Assembly (NCBI RefSeq): GCF_000384035.1
Contig: NZ_KB913024.1
Span: 2,776,405-2,840,404 of the forward strand
Source: Actinopolyspora mortivallis DSM 44261
GTDB taxonomy: Bacteria > Actinomycetota > Actinomycetes > Mycobacteriales > Pseudonocardiaceae
DNA length: 64,000 bases
Reading direction: 5' to 3'
In this document: piece by piece, positions 36,918 to 45,403 of the stretch
How the letters are laid out: every line of letters begins with the position of its first letter
Position numbering within the stretch: position 1 is the first letter of the stretch
Notes under the pieces: model-generated
Told to the model about the DNA's origin: nothing
Databases searched by the model: none
The model's input: only the letters and a program-made list of their open reading frames with translations
Translations under genes and position numbers: made by a program

Positions 36918-39470
36918 CTATCCCGCCAGCACCACCTTGCCCAGTTCCGCGGGACTGGACAACAGCCGGTGCTTCGGCAGCACACGCACCGTGTATCCGG
37001 CGGGGCCGGTGTGCGGCAGGGTCACCGTGGCCTGGTATCCGCCGTCGGCGACGCAGCGCATCGAGGTGGTGACGAAGTCGCGCAGCTCGTCGGTGTCGTC
37101 CACCCGCCCGACGACCACCTCGACGTCCACGTCGGAGTCGTCCAGACCGGCGAGTTCGACCAGCGCCCGCACGGTCATCTTCCCCCCGAGCAGCGGGGTC
37201 GTGCCGTCCTCGACGGACATGTAGGTGTCGGTGATCCGCACCTGTTGCCAGGCCTCGTCCAGCCGCCTGCGGTAGGCGGCCATCTCCTTGGCACCACGGT
37301 AGTCCTCGGCGACCGCCGCGTGCACCGAGCGCACCGCCGGGGAGTAGAAGTTGTCCACATACTCGCGCACCATCCGGGAGGACTGCACCTTCGGTCCCAG
37401 GGTGGCCAGGGTGTGGCGCACCATCGCCATCCAGCGGGTCGGCACGCCGTCGCGGTCGCGGTCGTAGAACAGCGGGGCGACGTGCTCGCCGATCAGCTCG
37501 TACAGCGCCCCGGCCTCCAGGTCGTCCCTGCGTTCCGGATCGCTCACCCCGTCGGCGTTGGGGATGGCCCAGCCGTTGTGGCCGTCGTACATCTCGTCCC
37601 ACCAGCCGTCCCGCACCGACAGGTTCAGCCCTCCGTTGAGCGCGGACTTCATTCCCGAGGTGCCACACGCCTCCAGCGGCCGGACCGGGTTGTTCAGCCA
37701 GACGTCGCAGCCCGCGTAGAGGTAGCGTGCCAGCGACATGTCGTAGTCCGGCAGGAAGACGATGCGGTGGCGGACCTCGGGGTCGTCGGCGAAACGCGCG
37801 ATGCGCTGGATCATCGCCTTGCCGCCCTCGTCGGCGGGGTGCGACTTGCCCGCCACCACCACCTGCACCGGGTGGTGCGGATCGAGCAGCAGGGAACGCA
37901 GCCGCTCGGGATCACGCAGCATGAGGGTCAGCCGCTTGTAGGTGGGTACGCGCCGCGCGAAGCCGATGGTGAGCACGTCCGGGTCGAAAACCGAGTCGCA
38001 CCAGCCCAGTTCGAGTTCGGAGGCCCCGCGTTGCAACCAGGCGTGTCGTAGTCGCCGACGCACCTCCTCCACCAGGCGCTGCCGCAGCGAGCTGCGCAGT
38101 TCCCACAGCAGCGAGTCGCTGACCGGCTCCACACCGCGCAGCCCCGCTCCCTGGTCCATCTCGGACTCGCCGAGCAGCTTGCCCAGTTCCCGGGCCGACC
38201 AGGTCGGCCCGTGCACCCCGTTGGTGACCGAGGAGATGGGGATCTCGGCGATGTCGAAGCCGGGCCACAGCCCGCTGAACATCTCACGGCTGACGGTGCC
38301 GTGGAGTTCGGAGACGCCGTTGGCCCGTTGGGCGAGCCGCAGCCCCATGTTGGCCATGTTGAAGGTCCCCGGCTTCTTCTCCACCCCGAGTTCCAGGATC
38401 CGGTCGGTCGGCACTCCCGGAAGCAGGTCCCGGCTGGTGCCCTCTCCGAAGTAGTGCCGCACCAGGTGCGTGGGGAAGCGGTCCAGCCCGGCGGGGACCG
38501 GGGTGTGGGTGGTGAAGACCGTGCCCGCGCGCACGGCCGCCACCGCCTCGTCGAACTCCAGTCCGGGCTCGGCCAGCAGCTCCCGGATACGTTCCAGCCC
38601 CAGGAAACCCGCGTGCCCCTCGTTGGTGTGAAACACCTCGGGCGAGGCCATGCCGGTCAGTTCGCAGTAGGCCCGCACGGCGCGGACACCGCCGATGCCG
38701 GCGAGGATCTCCTGCCGGATCCGGTGGCTGGAGTCCCCTCCGTAGAGTCGGTCGGTGACACCGCGCAGGTCCTCGTCGTTGTCCTCCACGTCACTGTCCA
38801 TCAGCAACAGCGGAACCCGCCCCACCTGGGCCTTCCAGATCCGTGCCCGCAGGGTCCTCCCCTCCGGCATCGCCACGTGCACCAGCACCGGATCCCCCGA
38901 GGGGCGGGTCACCAGCTCCAGGGGCAGGCCCCAGGGGTCGAGCACCGGATACTGCTCGACCTGCCAGCCCTCCCCGGACAGCGACTGCCGGAAATAGCCC
39001 GAACGGTAGAACAGGCCCACCCCCACCAGGGGGACACCGAGGTCGGAGGCGGACTTGAGGTGGTCCCCCGCCAGAACACCGAGCCCACCCGAGTAGTTCG
39101 GCAACGCCTCGGTCAGTCCGAACTCCATGGAGAAGTAGGCGACGGAGGCCGGAAGCGGGGTTCCCTCGTCCCGGCGCTGCTGGTACCAGCGCGGAACGGT
39201 GAGGTAGCGGCGCAGGTCGTCGTCCACGGCCCGGGTGCGGGCCAGGAAGTCCTCGTCGGCGGCCAGCCGGTCCAGCCGTTCCGCCGGGACCTCGGCCAAC
39301 AGACGCAGCGGGTCCCCTCCGACGGCCGACCACACGTCCGGTTCGACGGAGGCGAACAGGTCCTGGGTGGGCGGGTGCCAACTCCAGCGCAGGTTCATGG
39401 CCAGCCTGCCGAGTGCCTGCAACGAGTCGGGAAGGTGGGCGCTGACGGTGAAGCGACGGACTGCTCTCAC
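36918..39470 (-). CDS. glgP: Alpha-glucan (glycogen/maltodextrin) phosphorylase
   Basis: An 850-residue GT35 enzyme that releases glucose-1-phosphate from alpha-1,4-glucans. Seen: YFSMEFGLTEALPNYSGGLG, HTNEGHAGFLGLERIRELL, TTHTPVPAGLDRF, and the PLP lysine stretch RPLEACGTSGMKSALNGGLN. This is the bacterial/archaeal form with an N-terminal DUF3417 region (SAHLPDSLQALGRLAMNLRW). GTG 39470 is the first sensible start; its ribosome site is poor. No other glycogen genes are adjacent. It is divergent from the zinc-peptidase genes. Confidence 0.94.
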   Translation of the reverse strand: MRAVRRFTVSAHLPDSLQALGRLAMNLRWSWHPPTQDLFASVEPDVWSAVGGDPLRLLAEVPAERLDRLAADEDFLARTRAVDDDLRRYLTVPRWYQQRRDEGTPLPASVAYFSMEFGLTEALPNYSGGLGVLAGDHLKSASDLGVPLVGVGLFYRSGYFRQSLSGEGWQVEQYPVLDPWGLPLELVTRPSGDPVLVHVAMPEGRTLRARIWKAQVGRVPLLLMDSDVEDNDEDLRGVTDRLYGGDSSHRIRQEILAGIGGVRAVRAYCELTGMASPEVFHTNEGHAGFLGLERIRELLAEPGLEFDEAVAAVRAGTVFTTHTPVPAGLDRFPTHLVRHYFGEGTSRDLLPGVPTDRILELGVEKKPGTFNMANMGLRLAQRANGVSELHGTVSREMFSGLWPGFDIAEIPISSVTNGVHGPTWSARELGKLLGESEMDQGAGLRGVEPVSDSLLWELRSSLRQRLVEEVRRRLRHAWLQRGASELELGWCDSVFDPDVLTIGFARRVPTYKRLTLMLRDPERLRSLLLDPHHPVQVVVAGKSHPADEGGKAMIQRIARFADDPEVRHRIVFLPDYDMSLARYLYAGCDVWLNNPVRPLEACGTSGMKSALNGGLNLSVRDGWWDEMYDGHNGWAIPNADGVSDPERRDDLEAGALYELIGEHVAPLFYDRDRDGVPTRWMAMVRHTLATLGPKVQSSRMVREYVDNFYSPAVRSVHAAVAEDYRGAKEMAAYRRRLDEAWQQVRITDTYMSVEDGTTPLLGGKMTVRALVELAGLDDSDVDVEVVVGRVDDTDELRDFVTTSMRCVADGGYQATVTLPHTGPAGYTVRVLPKHRLLSSPAELGKVVLAG

Positions 39471-39544
39471 GAGCGGCGAGGGTATCTCGCCGCGGAACGG
39501 TTCCGCACAGCCCACGAACCATCGTGCCGTGCGAGTCTGGGGAG

Positions 39545-40285
39545 GTGGTTTCGCCGAGAGGGACGCTGGCGCTCGTGTTGGGGCTGCTGCTCGTGGGCTC
39601 CTCGGGATGCGCGGCGGTGGGGGGAACACCGGTACCGGGGGACGTGGTGGTCCGCGAGGCGGTCGATCCGTCCTTCGTGTTCGGCACCGACTCCTCGCCG
39701 GTGGACGAACTGGCGGCCACGGTGGTCACCGACGTGGGGCGCTACTGGGAACGGACGATGCCGCGCGTGTTCGGGCGCGAGTGGACCGAGCTCGACGGTG
39801 GGTTCTTCTCCGTGGACACGGTGGATCCCACGAACAGCTCCCCGCCCTGCGCGGAGGAGGTCACCGAACTGTCCGGCAACGCGTACTACTGCGTCGCCGT
39901 GGACGCGGTCGTCTGGGACCGCGCCGCGCTGCTTCCGGTGCTGCGGGCCCACTACGGCCAGTCCGCCGTGGTGCTGGTCCTGGCCCACGAGCTGGGGCAC
40001 GCGGTCCAACAGCGACTCGACGAGTCCCCACCCGCCCGGACGGACCCCGTGTTCGTGGAGACCACCGCGGACTGCTTCGCCGGCTCCTATTTCCGCTGGG
40101 TGGTCGACGGCGGCTCTGCCCGACTGGTCATGGACGACGGGGACGTCGAGGACGCGCTGCGGGCGTTGCGTGCCTTCGCCGACCTGCCGGAACAACACGG
40201 CTCCGACCCCCACGGAGACGCCCGGGACAGGAGCCGGGCCTTCCGGCGGGGGTATGCGGCCGGTCCCGGCGCGTGCGCCGCGTGA
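39545..40285 (+). CDS. Secreted lipoprotein, putative neutral zinc metallopeptidase
   Basis: A 246-residue exported protein. The N-terminus is a lipoprotein signal ending LLLVGSSGC. The catalytic motif is AHELGHAVQQR (HExxH), followed by VETTADCFAGSYFRW, as in the PF04228-like zinc-peptidase group; paired Cys surround the domain (PPCAEEV and AYYC). I chose GTG 39545, which leaves a short signal; GTG 39524 is an alternative, and both have poor ribosome-site spacing. A larger relative follows at 40539. Substrate unknown. Confidence 0.75.
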   Translation: MVSPRGTLALVLGLLLVGSSGCAAVGGTPVPGDVVVREAVDPSFVFGTDSSPVDELAATVVTDVGRYWERTMPRVFGREWTELDGGFFSVDTVDPTNSSPPCAEEVTELSGNAYYCVAVDAVVWDRAALLPVLRAHYGQSAVVLVLAHELGHAVQQRLDESPPARTDPVFVETTADCFAGSYFRWVVDGGSARLVMDDGDVEDALRALRAFADLPEQHGSDPHGDARDRSRAFRRGYAAGPGACAA

Positions 40286-40538
40286 CTCCCCCGGAAGGCG
40301 GGTGAACGGCACCGAAATCCCCTCCCAGCCCGACGGAAGTGACCGGCTCGCGCACCGAGGCGGTCCCGACTTTCCGGGCAACGGGGGCATCTCGGGCCCG
40401 GACGGATCCACACCGGTTCGGGACGAGATCGGTTCGTTAGGCTGCGCCGGGTGTTCCTCCCGGTGCCCACGAGGGGACGCGCACCTTCGAGGTTTCCGGA
40501 CGTGGGAGTACACGACAGCACGACGCGAGGATGGGGCA

Positions 40539-41999
40539 GTGGCGAAAAGCTCGACAACACGACGACTGATCGCTGCCTCGGCGGCGGCCACGGCACTGTG
40601 CCTGGGGGTGACCGGATGTTCCCGGCCGATCAACGGGATCCCGACCGCCAGCGGCAGTCCCGCCGCCGACACGGTGGCGGGACTGCCGGTCAGTGACGGC
40701 CCCAGCGGTCTCAAACCGGGGGCGGCTCCCGCCGAACTGCCGGTGGAGGGAGGCACCGACGACGACGTCGACAGACTCGCGGTCGACACCGTGGCCGACG
40801 TCCAGCGGTACTGGCGGCAGTCCTACCCGAAGACCTTCGACGAGGGGCGTTTCCGTCCCGTCTCCCGGCTGGTCTCCTACGACTCCGGCGGGCAGGGCAG
40901 ACGTCTCTGCGGGCAGGACACCTCGGGAAGGGCGAACGCCTTCTACTGCCCCGGGCAGGACACCATCGCCTGGGACCGCGGCAGGCTCCTGCCCGAACTG
41001 CGGAACACCTTCGGTCCCATGGCCGTCGTCACGGTGCTGGCCCACGAGATGGGGCACGCGGTGCAGCACCGGGCCGGTCTGCTCGACGGGGACACCCCGA
41101 CCCTGGTCGCCGAACAGCAGGCGGACTGTCTGACCGGCTCCTTCTTCCGCCACGTGGCCGAGGGCTCGGCCGAGCACCTTCGGGTCTCCACCGGAGACGG
41201 ACTCAACAGCGTGCTGGGAGTGCTCAGTTACATCAGGGACGCCCCCGGCGAGACCGGTTTCGCCGACTCCCGCGCGCACGGCAGCGCCTTCGACCGCATC
41301 TCGGCGTTCCAGTACGGCTTCAACGACGGTCCGAAGCGGTGCACGGAGATGACCGAGTCCTCCGTGCTGGAACGAACCACCCAGTTCCGTTTCTGGAAGA
41401 AGGCCCAGGAGTCGGACCTGCCCATCGACGAGGACAGCATCGAGCGTGTCGAGCGGAGCCTGCGCCGGGTCTTCGCCGACACCGGCATCGCTCCTCCCCG
41501 GATCAGTACCGAGCGGGGATCCTGCCCCGACGGGACGAACACTGAACCGGCCGCCTACTGCGCCGAGACCAACACCGTCTCCCTGGACCGACAGCGGCTG
41601 GAGGAGCTGGCCACCCCGCCTCACGGTGGCGACGAACCGTCCGGCTACGGGGACTTCGCCGCCTACGCGCAGGTGGCCTCGCGGTACGTGCTGGCGGTGC
41701 AGCGGGCGGCGGGGCTGTCCCTCACCGGCGAGGCCGCCGGGTTGCGCACCGCCTGCCTGGTCGGTGCCTGGAGCGGTCTGCTGGTGGAGGACCCGCTGGG
41801 GCGGCGGAACCCGGTCGGGAAGCTGCGTCTGGCCCCCGGTGACATCGACGAGGGAGTGGCCGCGCTGCTCGACGAGAACGGACTGATCGCCGCCGACGTG
41901 CGGGGCGAGCAGGTCTCGGCGGGTTTCGCGCGGGTGGAGGCCTTCCGTCTCGGGTTCCGGAAGGGGATCACTCCCTGCGCCACGGAGTACCACTCCTGA
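40539..41999 (+). CDS. Secreted lipoprotein with one active and one degenerate zinc-peptidase domain
   Basis: A 486-residue lipoprotein (lipobox LCLGVTGC). The first domain has AFYCPGQDTIAWDRGRLLP, the HExxH motif LAHEMGHAVQHRAG, EQQADCLTGSFFRHV and a closing FQYGFNDGPKRC. The second half repeats that order: AAYCAETNTVSLDRQRLEE, then AAYAQVASRYVLAVQRAAG where HExxH should be, then TACLVGAWSGLLV and FRLGFRKGITPC. So the gene carries an internal duplication in which the second copy has lost its zinc ligands. GTG 40539 is preceded by GAGGATGGGG. A -10-like TAGGCT lies at 40437-40442, giving a leader of about 90 bases. Confidence 0.8.
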   Translation: MAKSSTTRRLIAASAAATALCLGVTGCSRPINGIPTASGSPAADTVAGLPVSDGPSGLKPGAAPAELPVEGGTDDDVDRLAVDTVADVQRYWRQSYPKTFDEGRFRPVSRLVSYDSGGQGRRLCGQDTSGRANAFYCPGQDTIAWDRGRLLPELRNTFGPMAVVTVLAHEMGHAVQHRAGLLDGDTPTLVAEQQADCLTGSFFRHVAEGSAEHLRVSTGDGLNSVLGVLSYIRDAPGETGFADSRAHGSAFDRISAFQYGFNDGPKRCTEMTESSVLERTTQFRFWKKAQESDLPIDEDSIERVERSLRRVFADTGIAPPRISTERGSCPDGTNTEPAAYCAETNTVSLDRQRLEELATPPHGGDEPSGYGDFAAYAQVASRYVLAVQRAAGLSLTGEAAGLRTACLVGAWSGLLVEDPLGRRNPVGKLRLAPGDIDEGVAALLDENGLIAADVRGEQVSAGFARVEAFRLGFRKGITPCATEYHS

Positions 42000-42195
42000 G
42001 CCGGAGATCCTCGGGTCGCCCTGAGCGGGCGGGAACTCGGAAACCGGAGACGCCGGTCCGCCCGCTCGGTGGCGGCGGGCCCGGTGAGTCGGTTTCCGTG
42101 CGGACCCGGTGCGGTGGCGGCACGGAAGATCACCCGCGCGAGCCAGGCGCGGCGCTTCCGAGGTGGACTCGCCGCGCCGTCCGGGTGGGGCCTGC

Positions 42196-43152
42196 TCAGA
42201 ACAGGGCGCTGGCCAGGGCCCGCCGGGCGTCGGCCACCCGCTTGTCCCCGTCCGGAAACAGGCCGAACATCTCCAGCAGCTCCTCACGGACCCGGTCACG
42301 CTCGTCACCGGATGTGCGCTTGACCGTGCCGATCAACCGGTTGAAGGCTTGCTCCACCCGTTGTTGCGCCAGTTCGGCGTCGGCGGCGGCCAGTTGGGCG
42401 TCCACGTCGTCCGGGTTCTCCTCGGCCCGGCTGATGGCCGCCGGGTCGGCGTTCTCGGCCCGCGCGGTGAACCGCACCTGGGCCAGTGCCGCCTTGGCCT
42501 GCTCGTTGTCCGGTTCGGCGTCCAGGATGCGTTGGTAGGCCTGTTCGGCCGCCGCGTACTCGCCCCGTTCCAACGCCTGCTCGGCCTCGGTGAAGCGCGG
42601 GTCCTCGGGGCTCTCCGCACCGCCGCCCTCTTCGGCCGCGCGGATTCCCGGCAGTTGATCACGCTGGGCGTCCAGGATCGCGGTGATCCACTGCCTGATC
42701 TGTTCCTCCGGCTGCGCCCCCGCGAACGCCTCCACCGGCTGGCCGCCCGCGATGGCGATGACCGTGGGGATGGACTGTGCCCCGAACAGCTGCGCGATCC
42801 GCTGGTTGGCGTCCACGTCGATCTTGGCGAGCACCCAGGTGCCCCCGCCCTCCCGGGCGAGCTTCTCCAACACGGGGGAGAGCTGCTTGCACGGCTGGCA
42901 CCAACTGGCCCACAGGTCCACCACGACCGGGACCTGCATGGACCGCTCGACCACCTCGGCCTGGAAGTTGGATTCGGTGACCTCGACGATCGGGGAGTGG
43001 TCACCGGCCGAAGAGCCCGTGCCCGCGGAGGACTGCGCACTGCTCCGGGCCTCCGCCCGGTTCTTCAACGCCGACAGGTCCACGGCCCCCGCCATGGAGG
43101 CCGCTCCGCTCTGCTGTGCGTCCGGATTCTGCCGTGGATAAGGCCGTGTCAC
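42196..43152 (-). CDS. Thioredoxin-TPR co-chaperone (CnoX/YbbN type)
   Basis: A 318-residue cytosolic protein. Residues about 53-160 are a thioredoxin domain with the redox motif [13 protein letters not shown]; residues about 188-310 are helical repeats ([20 protein letters not shown]). Family knowledge: such proteins protect or hold clients during oxidative stress. The first 50 residues are Ser/Ala-rich and disordered. The start is GTG 43152. Convergent with the zinc-peptidase gene. Confidence 0.9.
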   Translation of the reverse strand: MTRPYPRQNPDAQQSGAASMAGAVDLSALKNRAEARSSAQSSAGTGSSAGDHSPIVEVTESNFQAEVVERSMQVPVVVDLWASWCQPCKQLSPVLEKLAREGGGTWVLAKIDVDANQRIAQLFGAQSIPTVIAIAGGQPVEAFAGAQPEEQIRQWITAILDAQRDQLPGIRAAEEGGGAESPEDPRFTEAEQALERGEYAAAEQAYQRILDAEPDNEQAKAALAQVRFTARAENADPAAISRAEENPDDVDAQLAAADAELAQQRVEQAFNRLIGTVKRTSGDERDRVREELLEMFGLFPDGDKRVADARRALASALF

Positions 43153-43454
43153 GCCCCCATCGTGACACGCCGCGCACCGTCCGTCCCACTCCGCCCCACC
43201 ACGGAACCGCGCTTCGTCCTCCGGCAGGAGTGCGGCGGCACACCCAGGACAACCAGCCTTCGCACGACCGAGCGACTGCGATCACTCGTTCAGGTGGCTT
43301 TATCGGATTTCCCTCATCTTTCACGGGAAGGGCGACGAAACTGCACACGAGTCCACGGCGCGGAGAGCGTGTTCGTGCGTGCCGTGCCACGACTCAGTAG
43401 GGACTCGATCGGGAACTCTTCCCTACCCGCAAACGTGACGAGAGGTACTGAATA
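43153..43454. other. Divergent intergenic region
   Basis: About 300 bases between the thioredoxin-TPR gene and the chaplin-like gene. It is partly AT-rich (near 43300-43330) and must hold both promoters. No gene or repeat seen. Confidence 0.4.
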
Positions 43455-43712
43455 GTGCGTACTGCAACCCGTGTTGCCGGCGCTGCCGGTGTCGCCGCCA
43501 TGGGCATGATGACCCTGGGCACGTCCGCGTTCGCCGACTCGAAGGACAACGACGGCATCAACGCGCTCGATGACAACAACATCAGCGCCGTGCCGATCCA
43601 GGCCTGCGGCAACGACATCGGCGCCGTGATCGGCCTGGTCATTCCGATCCTGTCGCCGGAGAGCTCCGAGTGCGTCAACGCGCCCGTGGTCGACCACCCC
43701 ATGTCCAAGTGA
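43455..43712 (+). CDS. Chaplin-like small secreted protein
   Basis: An 85-residue exported product. The Sec signal covers residues 1-27 (VRTATRVAGAAGVAAMGMM, cleavage near SAFA). The mature part is 58 residues with just two Cys (IQACGNDIG and SSECVN) about 20 residues apart around a hydrophobic stretch (GAVIGLVIPIL). This spacing and composition recall chaplins, the amyloid surface proteins of aerial hyphae, though the match is loose. GTG 43455 has GAGAGGT about 8-9 bases away. It has its own terminator at 43743-43773. Confidence 0.65.
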   Translation: MRTATRVAGAAGVAAMGMMTLGTSAFADSKDNDGINALDDNNISAVPIQACGNDIGAVIGLVIPILSPESSECVNAPVVDHPMSK

Positions 43713-43742
43713 GCGTGTGAGGTAGTCGACATCCTTCCTCCC

Positions 43743-43773
43743 GGGTGGTGTCGGATTCGTTCCGGCACCACCC
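43743..43773 (+). terminator. Hairpin after the chaplin-like gene
   Basis: GGGTGGTGTCGG pairs with CCGGCACCACCC (one G-T pair) around a 7-base loop, 30 bases after the stop. Confidence 0.7.
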
Positions 43774-43826
43774 CTGGGTGCTCATCACCGGTGACCGCAC
43801 ACCGCGTCACCCGCTCCGGGAGGAGT

Positions 43827-44129
43827 TCACTCCGGACCGAGCCGCTGTTCGATCCGGTCCACCTTCTCCCGGAGCTGGTTGGTGTGCCCCGGACGGATGT
43901 CCGCCTTGAGCACCAGACTCGTCCGGGGAGCGCGGGCCGAGACCGCCTCGGTCGCCCGCCGCACCACGTCCATCACCTCGTCCCACTCGCCTTCCACCGT
44001 GGTGAACATGGCGTTCGTCTCGTGCGCAAGACCGGACTCCCGCACGACGCGCACGGCCTCGGCCACCGCGGCACTCACACTGTCGGAGTCACCCGCCCCG
44101 GAAGGGGCCACGCTGAATGCGACCAACAT
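43827..44129 (-). CDS. MTH1187/DUF77 family thiamine-binding protein
   Basis: A 100-residue ferredoxin-like-fold protein with the family blocks MLVAFSVAPSGAGDSDSVS, NAMFTTVEGEWDEVMDVVRR and VLKADIRPGHTNQLREKVDR. Relatives bind thiamine or its pyrimidine part. No transport genes lie beside it, and no riboswitch is seen upstream, unlike the thiD operon at 13346-15155. Divergent from the MarR gene. Confidence 0.88.
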   Translation of the reverse strand: MLVAFSVAPSGAGDSDSVSAAVAEAVRVVRESGLAHETNAMFTTVEGEWDEVMDVVRRATEAVSARAPRTSLVLKADIRPGHTNQLREKVDRIEQRLGPE

Positions 44130-44284
44130 CTCCCATCCTCCTCGCCGCGAGAAACACCTGTCGTCGGGATCACGGAGTCACCGCACCCGGGAACCTACCG
44201 GTGTCCCACCGCGAGGACATCCCACACGCCGGACGCGGAGACGACGAACTCCCCGTGTCGCCCGTCGGGGCAAGTATCCGCTGC

Positions 44285-44290
44285 TAGCGT
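44285..44290 (+). promoter_or_regulatory. -10 box of a leaderless promoter
   Basis: TAGCGT lies 8 bases before the ATG of the MarR-type gene with no ribosome site between. Confidence 0.5.
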
Positions 44291-44298
44291 CGGATGCC

Positions 44299-44799
44299 AT
44301 GAGTCCCCGTCAACCGCTGCCGTTCGATCCGATAGCACGCGCGGCCGAAACCTGGTCCCAACGTATCGGCCCCTCCTCGACCATGGCCGCGGTCACCAGC
44401 ATCATGCGGGTCCAGCAGATACTCCAGTCGGCGGTCGACACCGCGCTCCGCCCGCACAACCTGACCTTCGCCCGCTACGAGGCCCTCGTGCTGCTGAGCT
44501 TCTCCCGACAGGGAAGTCTTCCGATGCGCGTCATGGGGGACCGGCTGCAACTGCACCCGACCAGCGTCACCAACATCGTCGACCGGTTGGAGGCCGACGA
44601 ACTCGTCCGTCGCCTCCCCCACCCGACCGACCGCCGCACCACGCTCGTGGAGATCACGGAGAACGGCCGCGAGGTGACCGAGAAGGCCACCGAGTCGGTG
44701 ACCGCGGTGAACTTCGGACTCACCGGCATCACCGAACGACAGACCCGGCAGCTCACCGAGCTGCTCAGCAAGGTGCGCCAGGCCGCGGGCGACTTCTGA
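44299..44799 (+). CDS. MarR family transcriptional regulator
   Basis: A 166-residue winged-helix regulator. Seen: a helical dimerisation N-part (SIMRVQQILQSAVDTALRPH), the DNA-reading helix LQLHPTSVTNIVDRLEADE, and the wing RRLPHPTDRRTTLVEITENG. ATG 44299 appears leaderless. Divergent from the DUF77 gene and convergent with the DUF3817 gene; the ligand and targets are unknown. Confidence 0.92.
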   Translation: MSPRQPLPFDPIARAAETWSQRIGPSSTMAAVTSIMRVQQILQSAVDTALRPHNLTFARYEALVLLSFSRQGSLPMRVMGDRLQLHPTSVTNIVDRLEADELVRRLPHPTDRRTTLVEITENGREVTEKATESVTAVNFGLTGITERQTRQLTELLSKVRQAAGDF

Positions 44800-44891
44800 C
44801 CTCGTGCCGTCCCGCCTGACGGGGGTGGTCACGCGGCCCGAGGCGGTGGTGGTTCCGTCCGCTCGGAGGCCCGCGAACGGCGGTGGGCGGG

Positions 44892-45251
44892 TCAGTTCAG
44901 CTCGCGCAGGGCTCCGACCAGGCGGGACCACGAGGTCGGCCCCTTTTCCTCCGGCATCGTCAGCGAACCCCGCCGCAGGGCCCAGCGTTCGAACACCACG
45001 GACCCGAACGGCGGGACCGAGGCGATCAGCGCGAGCAGCAGCACACGGAAACTCCAGCGCAGCGGACCGTAGACCACCAGGCTCAGTACGACGTAGGCCG
45101 TGAAGACCACCCCGTGCACCCAGCCGGCCACGGTCACGGCCTCGGGCTGGTCGAACCCGTACTTGAACACCATCGCGATGAGCAGGGCCGCCCACGACAC
45201 CGCTTCGGCGAACGCGACCACACGGAACCAACCGACACACGTCCTGAACAC
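44892..45251 (-). CDS. DUF3817 membrane protein (second copy)
   Basis: A 119-residue membrane protein with the same pattern as the 7677 product: FRVVAFAEAVSWAALLIAMV, FKYGF, VAGWVHGVVFTAYVVLSLVV and ASVPPFGSVVFERWAL. I start at GTG 45251 (GGTGAG upstream) because residues before it are outside the family pattern. Function unknown. Not coupled to a heme gene, unlike the copy beside ctaB. Confidence 0.82.
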   Translation of the reverse strand: MFRTCVGWFRVVAFAEAVSWAALLIAMVFKYGFDQPEAVTVAGWVHGVVFTAYVVLSLVVYGPLRWSFRVLLLALIASVPPFGSVVFERWALRRGSLTMPEEKGPTSWSRLVGALRELN

Positions 45252-45403
45252 GAGCTCACCGTACCGTGTGATTCCCCGCACCCGGCTCGCGGTGTGCCAG
45301 GAGGCCATCGTGCGCCGGGGTCCGGTGGCCACGGATCAGCTCCCGCGACACGCCCGACAGGTCCCCGTCCCGGCCTGTCGGGGGTTTACCGTTCAATGAC
45401 GGC

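Noticed and set aside
42023-42067. Hairpin GAGCGGGCGG with a 25-base loop after the two-domain peptidase gene
   Set aside because: Arms are perfect but the loop is long and such GC-rich pairs are common here; not called as a terminator.
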